A DNA stretch of 61,848 bases. Origin: Acinetobacter johnsonii CIP 64.6 (GTDB lineage Bacteria; Pseudomonadota; Gammaproteobacteria; Pseudomonadales; Moraxellaceae). The notes under the pieces were generated by a model. The model searched no databases. It had not been told where the DNA came from and worked only from the letters and a program-made list of their open reading frames with translations. Positions 1-8,255 of the stretch are shown piece by piece (the first letter of the stretch is position 1; the number at the start of each line of letters is the position of its first letter). The stretch covers positions 22,066 through 83,913 of the forward strand of contig NZ_KB849236.1 in the NCBI RefSeq assembly GCF_000368045.1, written 5' to 3'. A program made the position numbers and the translations under genes.

Positions 1-204
1 ACGGTGAATGGCTTATACAAAACAGAGGTGATTGAATATTTAAAAGCAGATTGGCAAGGTTTAGCAGATGTACAACTTGCGACACTAAACTGGGTGGATT
101 GGTTCAATAAAGAACGTGTACATAGTGCGCTAGATTATGTATCACCTTTTGATTTTGAAGCAATGTACTATGATAAAATTAACCAGTTAGGTCAGGTGGC
201 CTAA
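1..204 (+). CDS. IS3-family transposase OrfB, C-terminal fragment
   Basis: The frame is open from base 1 and ends in TAA at 202-204. The residues include NWVDWFNKERVHSAL, the typical C-terminal part of the rve-type integrase core of IS3 OrfB proteins, where W-x-x-x-Y/F-N-x-x-R-x-H-S-A-L follows the catalytic glutamate. Only about 67 residues are present because the window starts inside the gene. It encodes the end of the DDE transposase that moves the element. The missing upstream part should resemble the OrfB that begins at 61486. Confidence 0.9.
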   Translation, partial: TVNGLYKTEVIEYLKADWQGLADVQLATLNWVDWFNKERVHSALDYVSPFDFEAMYYDKINQLGQVA

Positions 205-242
205 CTTAAATAAAAAGTCTCCGACAAACCCGGTACGGTTCA
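1..242 (+). mobile_element. IS3-family insertion sequence, right end only
   Basis: The segment holds the last codons of a transposase OrfB and a terminal inverted repeat whose tip is at 242. The repeat read inward (TGAACCGTACCGGGTTTGTC, then GGAGA) is identical over 25 bases to the left tip of the element starting at 61119, so both belong to the same IS or very close relatives in the same orientation. The left part of this copy lies outside the window. The tip is fused to the end of the neighbouring MFS gene. Confidence 0.9.
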
Positions 243-1555
243 ATTTGATTATTTACATCATCATTTTTGGTTTCACGAATCATTAAGAACGCACATAAAG
301 ACAGAAGCGATGCCGCTGTGAGGTAGTAACCTACTGCGTGTAAACCATAGGTGGTTGCAAGCTTGGTGGCAATGAGAGGTGCAAATGAAGCCCCAAAGAT
401 CCCCGCAAGGTTAAAGGTTAGTGCTGAACCTGTATAACGAACGGATATTGGAAAAATTTCAGAGAGCACAGTACCAATTGGTCCATAGGTTAAACCCATG
501 ATGGATAAACCAATACACAGGAACAAGAACACAACAAGGGTATTGCCTGATTCCAACATGCTTGAGAATACTAAACCAAATAATGCCGCAGCAATACAGA
601 CTGCAATAGAGGTGGTTTTACGACCAAATTTTTCCGCAAAAACCGCCGACAAGGGGATGAATGCAGCAAAGCAGAGGGTTGCGACCAGTTGAAGTTGTAA
701 GAACTGTTCACGGGTGTAACCGAGCTGTTTGGTACCCCATTGTAAAGCGAATACGGTTGTGAGGTAGAACACCACAAAAGTGCAGATGGCTGCAATGGTA
801 CCTAAAATCAACATGCCCCAGTGCTTGGTGATCACTTCTTTAAATGGAATGTTAACTTCTTTTTGCTTGTCTAAAACTTTCTGGAACGCGGGGGTTTCAT
901 GGAGTTGTAAACGAATCCACAGACCTACAATCACCAGTAAAGCACTTGAGATAAAGGGAATACGCCAGCCCCAAGTCATGAACGCTTCTTCAGTCATAAA
1001 ATGACCCAGCGTTAAGAATGAACCAGTTGCTAAGATAAAGCCAATCGGCGCGCCCAGTTGGGGAAACATGCCATACCAAGCACGTTTACCTTCAGGTGCA
1101 TTTTCCGTGGCAAGCAATACAGCACCCGACCATTCACCACCTAAGCCGAGTCCTTGACCTAAACGACACAGCGCAAGCAGTAATGGCGCGGCAATTCCAA
1201 TTTGTGCATAGGTGGGTAATAAGCCGATACACACGGTTGAAAGTCCCATGGTCAGCAAAGCTGCAACCAAGGTCGCCTTTCGGCCGATACGATCACCTAA
1301 ATGTCCAAACAGTGCAGCACCAATCGGGCGTGCAATAAAGGCAATCGCAAAGGTTGCTAATGACTGAATTGTAGCGGTCATCGGGTCGGTACTTGCTGGA
1401 AAGAACAAATACGGAAAAATGATGACTGCAGCAGTCGCATAAATATAAAAATCGAAGAATTCGATTGTGGTACCTACGAGACTGGCTGTAAGTACGCGAA
1501 ATTTTGAGTTTACAGGCTGCTGTTTTTCAGCAACAGCAGTATTTAATGACGCCAT
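206..1555 (-). CDS. MFS transporter, metabolite:H+ symporter (MHS) type, C-terminus altered by IS
   Basis: This is a 449-residue inner-membrane protein with about twelve hydrophobic segments and the MFS loop 2-3 signature GHLGDRIGRK at about residues 84-93. The sequence after the first segment (TTIEFFDFYIYATAA) is characteristic of the MHS branch (ProP/ShiA/KgtP-like), which imports organic acids or osmolytes with protons. The substrate cannot be read from sequence. The last 11-12 residues (IEPYRVCRRLFI) are encoded by the terminal repeat of the adjoining IS, which also supplies the TAA stop, so the native C-terminal tail has been replaced. The core membrane domain seems complete, so function may be retained. 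The gene stands alone, with 143 bases to the next gene. Confidence 0.88.
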   Translation of the reverse strand: MASLNTAVAEKQQPVNSKFRVLTASLVGTTIEFFDFYIYATAAVIIFPYLFFPASTDPMTATIQSLATFAIAFIARPIGAALFGHLGDRIGRKATLVAALLTMGLSTVCIGLLPTYAQIGIAAPLLLALCRLGQGLGLGGEWSGAVLLATENAPEGKRAWYGMFPQLGAPIGFILATGSFLTLGHFMTEEAFMTWGWRIPFISSALLVIVGLWIRLQLHETPAFQKVLDKQKEVNIPFKEVITKHWGMLILGTIAAICTFVVFYLTTVFALQWGTKQLGYTREQFLQLQLVATLCFAAFIPLSAVFAEKFGRKTTSIAVCIAAALFGLVFSSMLESGNTLVVFLFLCIGLSIMGLTYGPIGTVLSEIFPISVRYTGSALTFNLAGIFGASFAPLIATKLATTYGLHAVGYYLTAASLLSLCAFLMIRETKNDDVNNQIEPYRVCRRLFI

Positions 1556-1698
1556 GGTAGACCTTACACTTAAAAAATAGTCGAACTGAGTTTTAAAAGC
1601 GTCATCTTTTTAAAAAAGGCGTAATTTTTTAAAAAAATACGAATGTTCCTCGGGCAGACTGCGGAATTAGGGTTACTAAAAAATGTAGTGTGCGCGGG

Positions 1699-2340
1699 TT
1701 ATATCACGTAAAGATAGATGGACAGGAAATGTGATCCTGCACCAATCAATACAAAAATATGCCAGATAGCGTGCGTATATCTTACCTTTTTTAGCGCATA
1801 AAACAATGCACCGATGGTATAGGAAAGTCCACCAATGATTAAAAAAGTCAAAGCAGGTTTAGATAAAAAGCGTTGCATATCATCCATTACCAGCACAGCC
1901 AGCCATCCCATGAGCAGATAAGCAATCAGTGAAATTTTTTCAAAGCGATGAATGAAAACTAACTTGAATAGTGTACCAATGATTGCAATCACCCAAAGTG
2001 CAATGAGTAGGTAATGGGCTTTTTGTGTGGGCAGTGCAATAGACAAAAATGGAGTGTAGGTGCCCGCAATCAGATAATAAATGGCAGTGTGATCTAATTT
2101 TTTATACCAGCCGCGACGCTCTGGAGATTCGGCAAAATGATACAAGCTTGATGCGGCAAATAATAAAAATAGGCTCAAAGCATAGACCCACAGCCCGATC
2201 CACTGCGCTGTTTCTAAGTAAGATCCTTTGATAATCAATAAAATACCCGCTATGAGTGCAAGACCTGCACCAATAGCATGGCTAATAAAGTTGATTTTTT
2301 CTTCAACTGGATCGTAGTTTACAACAGGGCGAGCGCTCAT
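1699..2340 (-). CDS. Hemolysin III family (TrhA/YqfA, PAQR-like) membrane protein
   Basis: The product is 213 residues with seven predicted membrane segments, the usual size of the bacterial HlyIII/PAQR family. The conserved SSLYH (residues 64-68), LDHTAIYYLIAGTYTPF (about 82-98) and the C-terminal histidines (about 190, 194 and 204) match the metal-binding pattern of the family. These proteins sit in the cytoplasmic membrane and have been linked to membrane-fluidity homeostasis; the hemolysin name is historical. No operon partner is seen. Confidence 0.9.
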   Translation of the reverse strand: MSARPVVNYDPVEEKINFISHAIGAGLALIAGILLIIKGSYLETAQWIGLWVYALSLFLLFAASSLYHFAESPERRGWYKKLDHTAIYYLIAGTYTPFLSIALPTQKAHYLLIALWVIAIIGTLFKLVFIHRFEKISLIAYLLMGWLAVLVMDDMQRFLSKPALTFLIIGGLSYTIGALFYALKKVRYTHAIWHIFVLIGAGSHFLSIYLYVI

Positions 2341-2446
2341 AAGTCATGTGCATTTTTATAAAATATACAACTGTATCGTAATTCAAATTTGCATTTAGCG
2401 TAAGACGCTTTAAAATTTAATCGCAATTCTTTTTTTGGTTTCTATT

Positions 2447-3661
2447 ATGACCGTTTCGGTATCGTCCTCTGCACAAGAGCAGCAATTCCTTCAAGCCTTT
2501 CAGCAAGCGCTTGAATCTCAAAGTTTTGATCGGATGATTCTGAGTCAATATCAGGGTGAACTTGAGCAACTCGAGAAGATGACTTTTCGAGTCGTCATGT
2601 TACAAGGACAGCCTGTATTGAGCTGTTTATATCGCCATAAAACCCAAGATGTCACCAAAAATTATTCATTAGACACAGCACTTGATACGGTAACTGCACT
2701 TTTGGCGCAGTGTAAACAAGCCAATCTGCTGACAACTGAACAAGAGTTGCAACTGAAGAAGAACAAGAAGAAAGCTATGCTGACGCAAAGTAAAAATAAA
2801 ACGGTAACCAAAGCTGTTGAGCAGCAAGGTCATGACCGTGTCAAACAGCGTTTTGTCGATCAAGACAGTTATTTCTTACAGCCGCTTGGTATTACCGATG
2901 CAAAAGCGCACATCATTCCCAGTATGGCGCGTAAGTGGAAGCAGATTAATAAGTTTGTCGAAATTTTCTCAGGGGCATTAAGTCATATTCAACTGCCTGA
3001 ACAACTGCGCGTGGTCGATTTTGGCTCAGGAAAGGGCTACTTAACCTTCGCTTTGTATGATTATTTGCTGAAGCAAGATATCAATCCTTTTGTGACTGGG
3101 GTTGAGCTAAACAGCAAGATGGTACAATTCTGTCAGGAGGTTGCGAACAAGTCAGATTTTCAGCAACTTGATTTTTTTCAGGGTGATGTTCGGACGTACC
3201 AACCTGAACGTCTCGATGTGATGATTGCGCTGCATGCATGTGATGTCGCGACTGACTTTGCGATTCATACCGGCATTCGTTTAAATGCCGAAATGATCAT
3301 GTGCGCGCCGTGTTGTCATAAAGAATTACGCCCGCAACTGAAAGCTCCACTCGTGTTGCAACCGATGTTGCAGTTTGGCATTCATGCAGGACAGCAAGCT
3401 GAAATGCTGACGGATACTATTCGTGCCTTATTACTCAAAGCCTATGGCTATGAAACCAAAGTGTTTGAGTTTGTAGCACTTGAGCATACCAGTAAGAATA
3501 AAATGATTTTGGCAACCAAGCGTAAGGATTATCAAGCGCCCGATGTTGCAGTCTTGGCACAAATTCAAGCCTTGAAAGAGATGTATGGTATTCAAAAACA
3601 CTCACTGGAATTGCTGTTGAATAATCAATGGGATCAGCAAGATGTAGGCTGTAAATGCTGA
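2447..3661 (+). CDS. Class I SAM-dependent methyltransferase (METTL25-like domain)
   Basis: The product is about 404 residues. A poorly conserved N-terminal region of about 150 residues includes a lysine-rich stretch. It is followed by a Rossmann methyltransferase domain with motif I DFGSGKGYLT at 191-200, an acidic post-I strand (GVELNSKMV) and a later MCAPCCHKELR segment, which is typical of the broadly conserved methyltransferase_32 type. The substrate is unknown. An in-frame TTG lies at 2435, but the ATG at 2447 is preferred; no clear Shine-Dalgarno sequence precedes either. The GNAT gene follows after about 60 bases and may be co-transcribed. Confidence 0.82.
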   Translation: MTVSVSSSAQEQQFLQAFQQALESQSFDRMILSQYQGELEQLEKMTFRVVMLQGQPVLSCLYRHKTQDVTKNYSLDTALDTVTALLAQCKQANLLTTEQELQLKKNKKKAMLTQSKNKTVTKAVEQQGHDRVKQRFVDQDSYFLQPLGITDAKAHIIPSMARKWKQINKFVEIFSGALSHIQLPEQLRVVDFGSGKGYLTFALYDYLLKQDINPFVTGVELNSKMVQFCQEVANKSDFQQLDFFQGDVRTYQPERLDVMIALHACDVATDFAIHTGIRLNAEMIMCAPCCHKELRPQLKAPLVLQPMLQFGIHAGQQAEMLTDTIRALLLKAYGYETKVFEFVALEHTSKNKMILATKRKDYQAPDVAVLAQIQALKEMYGIQKHSLELLLNNQWDQQDVGCKC

Positions 3662-3720
3662 TCTGAACATCACTTTTTAGTGCAATGACCAATATAGAGA
3701 TGATTTATAGGGAAATGAAA

Positions 3721-4155
3721 ATGCCAAGCTTGAGAATTACGCACGGAACATGGGATGAGTTGCAACAGGCTGCGAAAATGATTCGTGAGCAAGTCTTTAT
3801 TCAAGAGCAAAACATTGCTGCTGAAGATGAATGGGATGAGCAAGATGAAATCGCAGTTCATTTTGTGGTCTATGAACAAGATCAAGCCATTGCAACTGGA
3901 CGACTTTTGCAAAATCATAGTATTGGTCGTGTTGCAGTTTTGAAGTCACATCGTGGTTTGGGCGTAGGCAAAGTTCTGATGCAGGCGGTAATTGCATATG
4001 CTCAACAGCAACAGCATCCATTTTTAGTCTTATCCTCTCAAGTGCATGCGCAAGCGTTTTATCAGGCTTTGGGCTTTATGCAAGAGGGTGAGGAGTATTT
4101 GGATTGTGGTATTCCGCATATCCATATGCGTTTATCATCCATAAAAAAGCCCTGA
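3721..4155 (+). CDS. GNAT family N-acetyltransferase
   Basis: The product is about 144 residues with the GNAT fold. The acetyl-CoA loop (R/Q-x-x-G-x-G/A) appears as SHRGLGVGKVLM, preceded by a beta strand and IGRVAV, with a C-terminal FYQALGFMQEGEEY segment. The N-terminal part (REQVFIQEQNI) resembles the ElaA/YjcF group of small acetyltransferases, whose substrates are mostly unknown. An AGGGAA ribosome-binding site at 3709-3714 fits the ATG at 3721, although in-frame ATGs at 3685 and 3715 also exist. A strong terminator follows immediately. Confidence 0.85.
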   Translation: MPSLRITHGTWDELQQAAKMIREQVFIQEQNIAAEDEWDEQDEIAVHFVVYEQDQAIATGRLLQNHSIGRVAVLKSHRGLGVGKVLMQAVIAYAQQQQHPFLVLSSQVHAQAFYQALGFMQEGEEYLDCGIPHIHMRLSSIKKP

Positions 4156-4175
4156 TCTTTCAGGGCTTTTTTATT
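4143..4175. terminator. Bidirectional Rho-independent terminator
   Basis: The hairpin AAGCCCTGATCTTTCAGGGCTT is flanked by A and T tracts on both sides. It lies between the convergent GNAT gene and the small membrane protein gene and can serve both. Confidence 0.9.
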
Positions 4176-4187
4176 AGTCACAGCATA

Positions 4188-4529
4188 TTAGTGACCATGT
4201 TCAGTTGACATTTTCGCATGTTCATCGGCACTCATGTCGTGCTCATCAGCGGTTGCATGTTCTGTGGTATCTTCAGAAGCTGCTTGAGCTCTTGCTTCGC
4301 GCGCATCTTTATCCGCTTGTGCTTTGGCCATCGCTTCTTCAGACATTGCAGGCGCATTTTTAAAAGTATGTTGCTGAGAGTTTTGCTGCGTTTGCTGACT
4401 TGGCATATAGTCAGGCTCATTGGTAATCGCAAGGTAGAAGATACCTAAGAAAATTCCACTTAAAATGAAAGCAATAATCAGTGCTTTCCAACCCCATGGT
4501 GATTTTTCAGGAGAAGTATTGTCAGTCAT
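4188..4529 (-). CDS. Small single-pass membrane protein with charged, His-rich tail
   Basis: The product is 113 residues and was not recognised as a named family. It has a short polar N-terminus, one hydrophobic segment (WKALIIAFILSGIFLGIFYL, about residues 13-32), then a low-complexity tail rich in Gln, Ala, Glu, Asp and His, ending in repeated DEH/EH motifs. The topology is probably N-in with the tail in the periplasm. The His/Glu/Asp-rich end could bind metal, but that is inference only. The start at 4529 (ATG) is preferred over an upstream TTG. Confidence 0.6.
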   Translation of the reverse strand: MTDNTSPEKSPWGWKALIIAFILSGIFLGIFYLAITNEPDYMPSQQTQQNSQQHTFKNAPAMSEEAMAKAQADKDAREARAQAASEDTTEHATADEHDMSADEHAKMSTEHGH

Positions 4530-4677
4530 GTGCAACAGCCCAATTGAATAAAAATAAATCTAAAACTATGTAACTTTATAACACAAAAAACTGCATCGGG
4601 CTTGAAAAGAATGCACTAAAATAAGTCAAAATTAGATGCTGAATCAGCAGGTTAATTTTGTTGTGTGCTGCGAGCGC

Positions 4678-4706
4678 AAAAAAGGATCTGCTGATCCCTT
4701 TTTTAA
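4678..4706 (-). terminator. Rho-independent terminator of the fad operon
   Basis: The inverted repeat AAAGGATC-TG-CTGATCCCTTTTTT lies 11 bases beyond the stop of the 710-residue beta-oxidation gene. It is the likely end of that two-gene transcript. Confidence 0.8.
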
Positions 4707-4716
4707 GATTGAAGTT

Positions 4717-6849
4717 TTAGCGAATCTGACCCGATGGCACCGATTCAACCAGACGTTGCGGTGCTTTGAAACGCTCACCGTATTTCGCTTCAAGTTCATT
4801 GGCACGTTGTACAGCTTGGTCTAAACCATATTGATTTAAGAACTGAATTGCACCACCTGTCCATGGCGCAAAACCAATCCCAAAAATCGAGCCTATATTG
4901 GCGTCAATCACAGACTCTAGGACGTTCTCTTCATAACAACGTAAAGTATCTAGCGCTTGCACAAACAGGAAACGGTCAATCATTTCTTGTTCAGAAATAT
5001 CTACATCTTTTTTCCAATGACTCAAACCCTCCCAAAGATGCTTTTTACCACCTTCTGGATAATCATAGAACCCTGCACCAGCAGCTTTGCCTTTACGATC
5101 AAAAGTATGAATCATGGTTTGAATCACATCATCTGCACCTGAACGAGGTAAATCTTTACCCTCAGCCTGAAGTGCCTTACGGGTTTCATTGGCAACATGC
5201 TCAGAAAGCGTCAACGCAACTTCATCTTGAATGGCTAATGGGCCAACGGGCATACCTGCTTTGAGTGCTGCCATTTCAATACGAGCTGGATGTACACCTT
5301 CATGCAGTAAACGTAAACCTTCTTGAACAAAAGTACCAAATACACGACTGGTGAAGAAGCCACGGCTGTCATTGACAACAATCGGAATTTTGCCAATTTG
5401 CTGTACATAATCATATGCTTTTGCCAGAGTTTCAGTAGAGGTGTTTTTACCTTTAATGATTTCAACCAATTGCATTTTATCGACTGGACTAAAGAAATGC
5501 AGACCAATGAAGTTTGCTTGATCTTTCGATGCATTTGCCAAACCTGTGATCGGTAATGTCGAGGTGTTTGAAGCCATCACACCACCATTAACAAGGAATG
5601 CTTCAGCTTCTTGGGTGACTTTCGCTTTGAGTTCTTGATTTTCGAATACAGCTTCAATCATTAAATCACAGCCTTTCAGATCTTCCGCAGATGCTGTTGC
5701 AGTAATCAAGCTTAAAACCTGATCACGCTTTTCAGCGGTCATACGTCCTTGTGAAACACGCTTATCTAAAAGTTTTTGGCTATATGCCTTACCTTTTTCA
5801 GCATTTTCAACAGAGGTATCTTTCAGGATAACTTGAACACCTTTGATCGCTGTTGAATAAGCAATCCCTGCACCCATCATCCCCGCACCGAGCACACCGA
5901 CTTTGGTCGCTTGCCATTTTGCAACATCTTTAGGACGGCTTGCACCAGCTTTAATGGCATTCAGCCCATGCCAAAAAGTACCGATCATATTTTTGGAAAT
6001 TTGACCTGTCGCCAGATAAGTAAAATAGCGTGATTCAATAGTCAGTGCCGTGTCCACATCGACTTGCGCACCTTCAACCGCAGCCGCCATGATCGCTTCA
6101 GGTGCTGGATAACATCCTTTGGTTTTATCACGGAGCATTGCAGGAGCAAACGCCAGCATTTGCGCAACTGCAGGTGTTTTAGGATCACCACCCGGAATTT
6201 TATAGCCTTTAACATCAAACGGTTGTTGTGACTTTGGATTAGCTTTTACCCAAGCGATGGCCTTATCCATCAACTCTTCAGGTGTTCCCGCAGTATCTTG
6301 GATTAAACCAAGCGATTTTGCTTTATCCACCCCAAATTGCTTACCTTCCATTAAGAATGGAAAAGCATTTTGTAGACCTAAAAGGCGTACCATACGCACG
6401 ATACCACCACCACCCGGCAGTAGACCTAAAGTGACTTCTGGAAGTCCAAATTTAGTCTTAGGATCATTCAATGCAATACGTGCATGACAACCTAAGGCGA
6501 TTTCCCAACCGCCACCTAAAGCTGTACCGTTCAATGCTGCAACCACAGGAACACCTAAAGTTTCGATATAACGAAACTCTGCTTTCATTTTCTGAATCAT
6601 TTCAAAAAATGGTGTGGCATCTTCCAAACGTGCTTGGATCAATTCATCCAAATCACCGCCTGCAAAAAAGGTTTTTTTCGCTGAACGGAAAATAATTCCC
6701 GTAATAGAAGTTTCAGATTTCAATTTAGAAACAATATTTTCTAAAGCTACACGGAAATCCGCATTCATGGTATTTGCAGATTGATTCGGTGAATCCAAGG
6801 TCAGAATAATAATGCCATCATCATTTTTTAGATATTGAATTGCGCTCAT
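4717..6849 (-). CDS. Multifunctional beta-oxidation enzyme: enoyl-CoA hydratase / 3-hydroxyacyl-CoA dehydrogenase (FadB/FadJ-like)
   Basis: The product is 710 residues and fuses two enzymes. The N-terminal crotonase domain shows the CoA-binding FFAGGDLDEL (about 61-70), the oxyanion segment GTALGGGWE (about 108-116) and a second glutamate in FGLPEVTLGLLPGGGG. The 3-hydroxyacyl-CoA dehydrogenase half begins at about residue 315 with the NAD motif GAGMMGAG (321-328) and contains HFFSP (about 460). It hydrates enoyl-CoA and oxidises 3-hydroxyacyl-CoA in fatty-acid breakdown. It lies 11 bases downstream of the thiolase gene, so the two form an operon and probably an enzyme complex. The N-terminus is shorter than in classical FadB, nearer to FadJ. 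Confidence 0.93.
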   Translation of the reverse strand: MSAIQYLKNDDGIIILTLDSPNQSANTMNADFRVALENIVSKLKSETSITGIIFRSAKKTFFAGGDLDELIQARLEDATPFFEMIQKMKAEFRYIETLGVPVVAALNGTALGGGWEIALGCHARIALNDPKTKFGLPEVTLGLLPGGGGIVRMVRLLGLQNAFPFLMEGKQFGVDKAKSLGLIQDTAGTPEELMDKAIAWVKANPKSQQPFDVKGYKIPGGDPKTPAVAQMLAFAPAMLRDKTKGCYPAPEAIMAAAVEGAQVDVDTALTIESRYFTYLATGQISKNMIGTFWHGLNAIKAGASRPKDVAKWQATKVGVLGAGMMGAGIAYSTAIKGVQVILKDTSVENAEKGKAYSQKLLDKRVSQGRMTAEKRDQVLSLITATASAEDLKGCDLMIEAVFENQELKAKVTQEAEAFLVNGGVMASNTSTLPITGLANASKDQANFIGLHFFSPVDKMQLVEIIKGKNTSTETLAKAYDYVQQIGKIPIVVNDSRGFFTSRVFGTFVQEGLRLLHEGVHPARIEMAALKAGMPVGPLAIQDEVALTLSEHVANETRKALQAEGKDLPRSGADDVIQTMIHTFDRKGKAAGAGFYDYPEGGKKHLWEGLSHWKKDVDISEQEMIDRFLFVQALDTLRCYEENVLESVIDANIGSIFGIGFAPWTGGAIQFLNQYGLDQAVQRANELEAKYGERFKAPQRLVESVPSGQIR

Positions 6850-6860
6850 TGTTATTCTCC

Positions 6861-8066
6861 TTATACCAACTCAATAATGGTCGCAATACCCATGCCACCA
6901 CCAACACACAATGTTGCCAAACCACGCTTTTTGCCCTGACGCTCTAATTCATCCAGTAATGTTCCGAGAATCATTGCACCTGTCGCACCCAATGGATGCC
7001 CCATCGCAATTGCACCACCATTCACATTCACCTTCTCAGCAGGCACTTTCAATTCCGTCATAAAGCGCATGACTACAGATGCAAAGGCTTCATTGACTTC
7101 AAATAGATCAATATCGTCAATGCTTAAACCCGCTTTTGCCAATGCTTTACGTGCGGCAGGTGCAGGCCCAGTGAGCATAATGGTTGGATCAGAACCCACC
7201 AATGCGGTCGCCAATACTTTGGCGCGTGGTTTTAAACCTTGTTCTTTGACCGCTTTCTCGGAAGCAAGTAATACAAGCGCTGCACCATCGACAATACCCG
7301 ATGAATTACCTGCATGATGCACATGATTAATTTTTTGCGCTTCTGGATATTGTTGTAATGCAATCGCATCAAAACCCATTGCACCCATCATTTCAAAACT
7401 TGGATTGAGTTTTGCCAAACCTTCCGCTGTTGTTGACGGTTTGATAAATTCATCTTGATCTAAAATGGTCACTCCTGCTTTGTCTTTAATAGCAACCACT
7501 GATTGATTGAAATAACCCGCAGCTTGCGCAGCTGCTGCTTTGCGTTGCGAATTTGCTGCAAAGGCATCGACATCTGAACGTGTATAACCATCCAATGTTG
7601 CAATTAAATCTGCACCAATCCCTTGCGGAACAAAGTGTGATTTTAAATTTGTTTCAGGGTCTAATGCCCATGGCCCACCATCTGAACCCATTGCAATACG
7701 TGACATCGACTCGACACCACCTGCAACAACAATGTCTTCCCAACCTGAACGTACTTTTTGCGCAGCCATATTGACCGCTTCTAAACCTGATGCACAAAAA
7801 CGGTTAATTTGCACACCTGCAACATCATTATCCCAACCCGCTGCGATTGCCGCAGTTTTAGCAATATCACCACCTTGGTCTGCAATAGGCGTGACACAAC
7901 CCAAGACAATATCATCTACTTTAGAAGTATCTAAATGATGACGATCTTTCAATTCATTCAACAATGTGGTCAATAGCGTAATCGGTTTCACTTCATGCAG
8001 TGAACCATCTTTCTTTCCTTTTCCGCGTGGTGTGCGAATGGCGTCAATGATATAAGCCTCGCTCAT
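6861..8066 (-). CDS. Acetyl-CoA C-acyltransferase (thiolase, FadA/FadI-like)
   Basis: The product is 401 residues, normal for thiolases. The nucleophilic cysteine is C91 in NRFCASGLEA, the catalytic histidine is H357 in GHPLGATGA, and the second cysteine is C387 in LCVGGGMG. It cleaves 3-ketoacyl-CoA with CoA in the last step of beta-oxidation. It is the first gene of the operon with the 710-residue hydratase/dehydrogenase. The sequence, with KGKKDGSLHEVKP near the start, looks like the acetyl-CoA acetyltransferases used with FadJ-like partners. No fatty-acid regulator is adjacent apart from the AraC-type gene upstream on the same strand. Confidence 0.93.
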   Translation of the reverse strand: MSEAYIIDAIRTPRGKGKKDGSLHEVKPITLLTTLLNELKDRHHLDTSKVDDIVLGCVTPIADQGGDIAKTAAIAAGWDNDVAGVQINRFCASGLEAVNMAAQKVRSGWEDIVVAGGVESMSRIAMGSDGGPWALDPETNLKSHFVPQGIGADLIATLDGYTRSDVDAFAANSQRKAAAAQAAGYFNQSVVAIKDKAGVTILDQDEFIKPSTTAEGLAKLNPSFEMMGAMGFDAIALQQYPEAQKINHVHHAGNSSGIVDGAALVLLASEKAVKEQGLKPRAKVLATALVGSDPTIMLTGPAPAARKALAKAGLSIDDIDLFEVNEAFASVVMRFMTELKVPAEKVNVNGGAIAMGHPLGATGAMILGTLLDELERQGKKRGLATLCVGGGMGIATIIELV

Positions 8067-8193
8067 AGCTGTTCCTTTTTATGACTTTTAAGTTGTTATG
8101 CATTTGAGTGTACAAATTAATGGCCGTGATGCAATGACTAGAACGGGTCAGGTCAGATGAGTCTTTTTGCCAATAGACTGAAGATTGGGGCAT

Positions 8194-8223
8194 AAAAAAC
8201 CCAAGATCGAAATCTTGGGTTTA
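8194..8223 (-). terminator. Rho-independent terminator
   Basis: The hairpin AACCCAAGATCGAAATCTTGGGTT has A and T tracts on its sides. It lies between the end of the AraC-type gene and the start of the thiolase gene, so it most likely ends the regulator transcript and isolates the fad operon. Confidence 0.85.
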
Positions 8224-8255
8224 GCAATGTGCCGAACCGTCGTCAAACTAAAAAA

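Noticed and set aside
953..1338. Long open frames antisense to real genes, for example within the MFS, gcd, fad and acnD genes
   Set aside because: They lie opposite clear genes, have no ribosome-binding sites or family-like sequence, and follow the codon pattern of the true strand.
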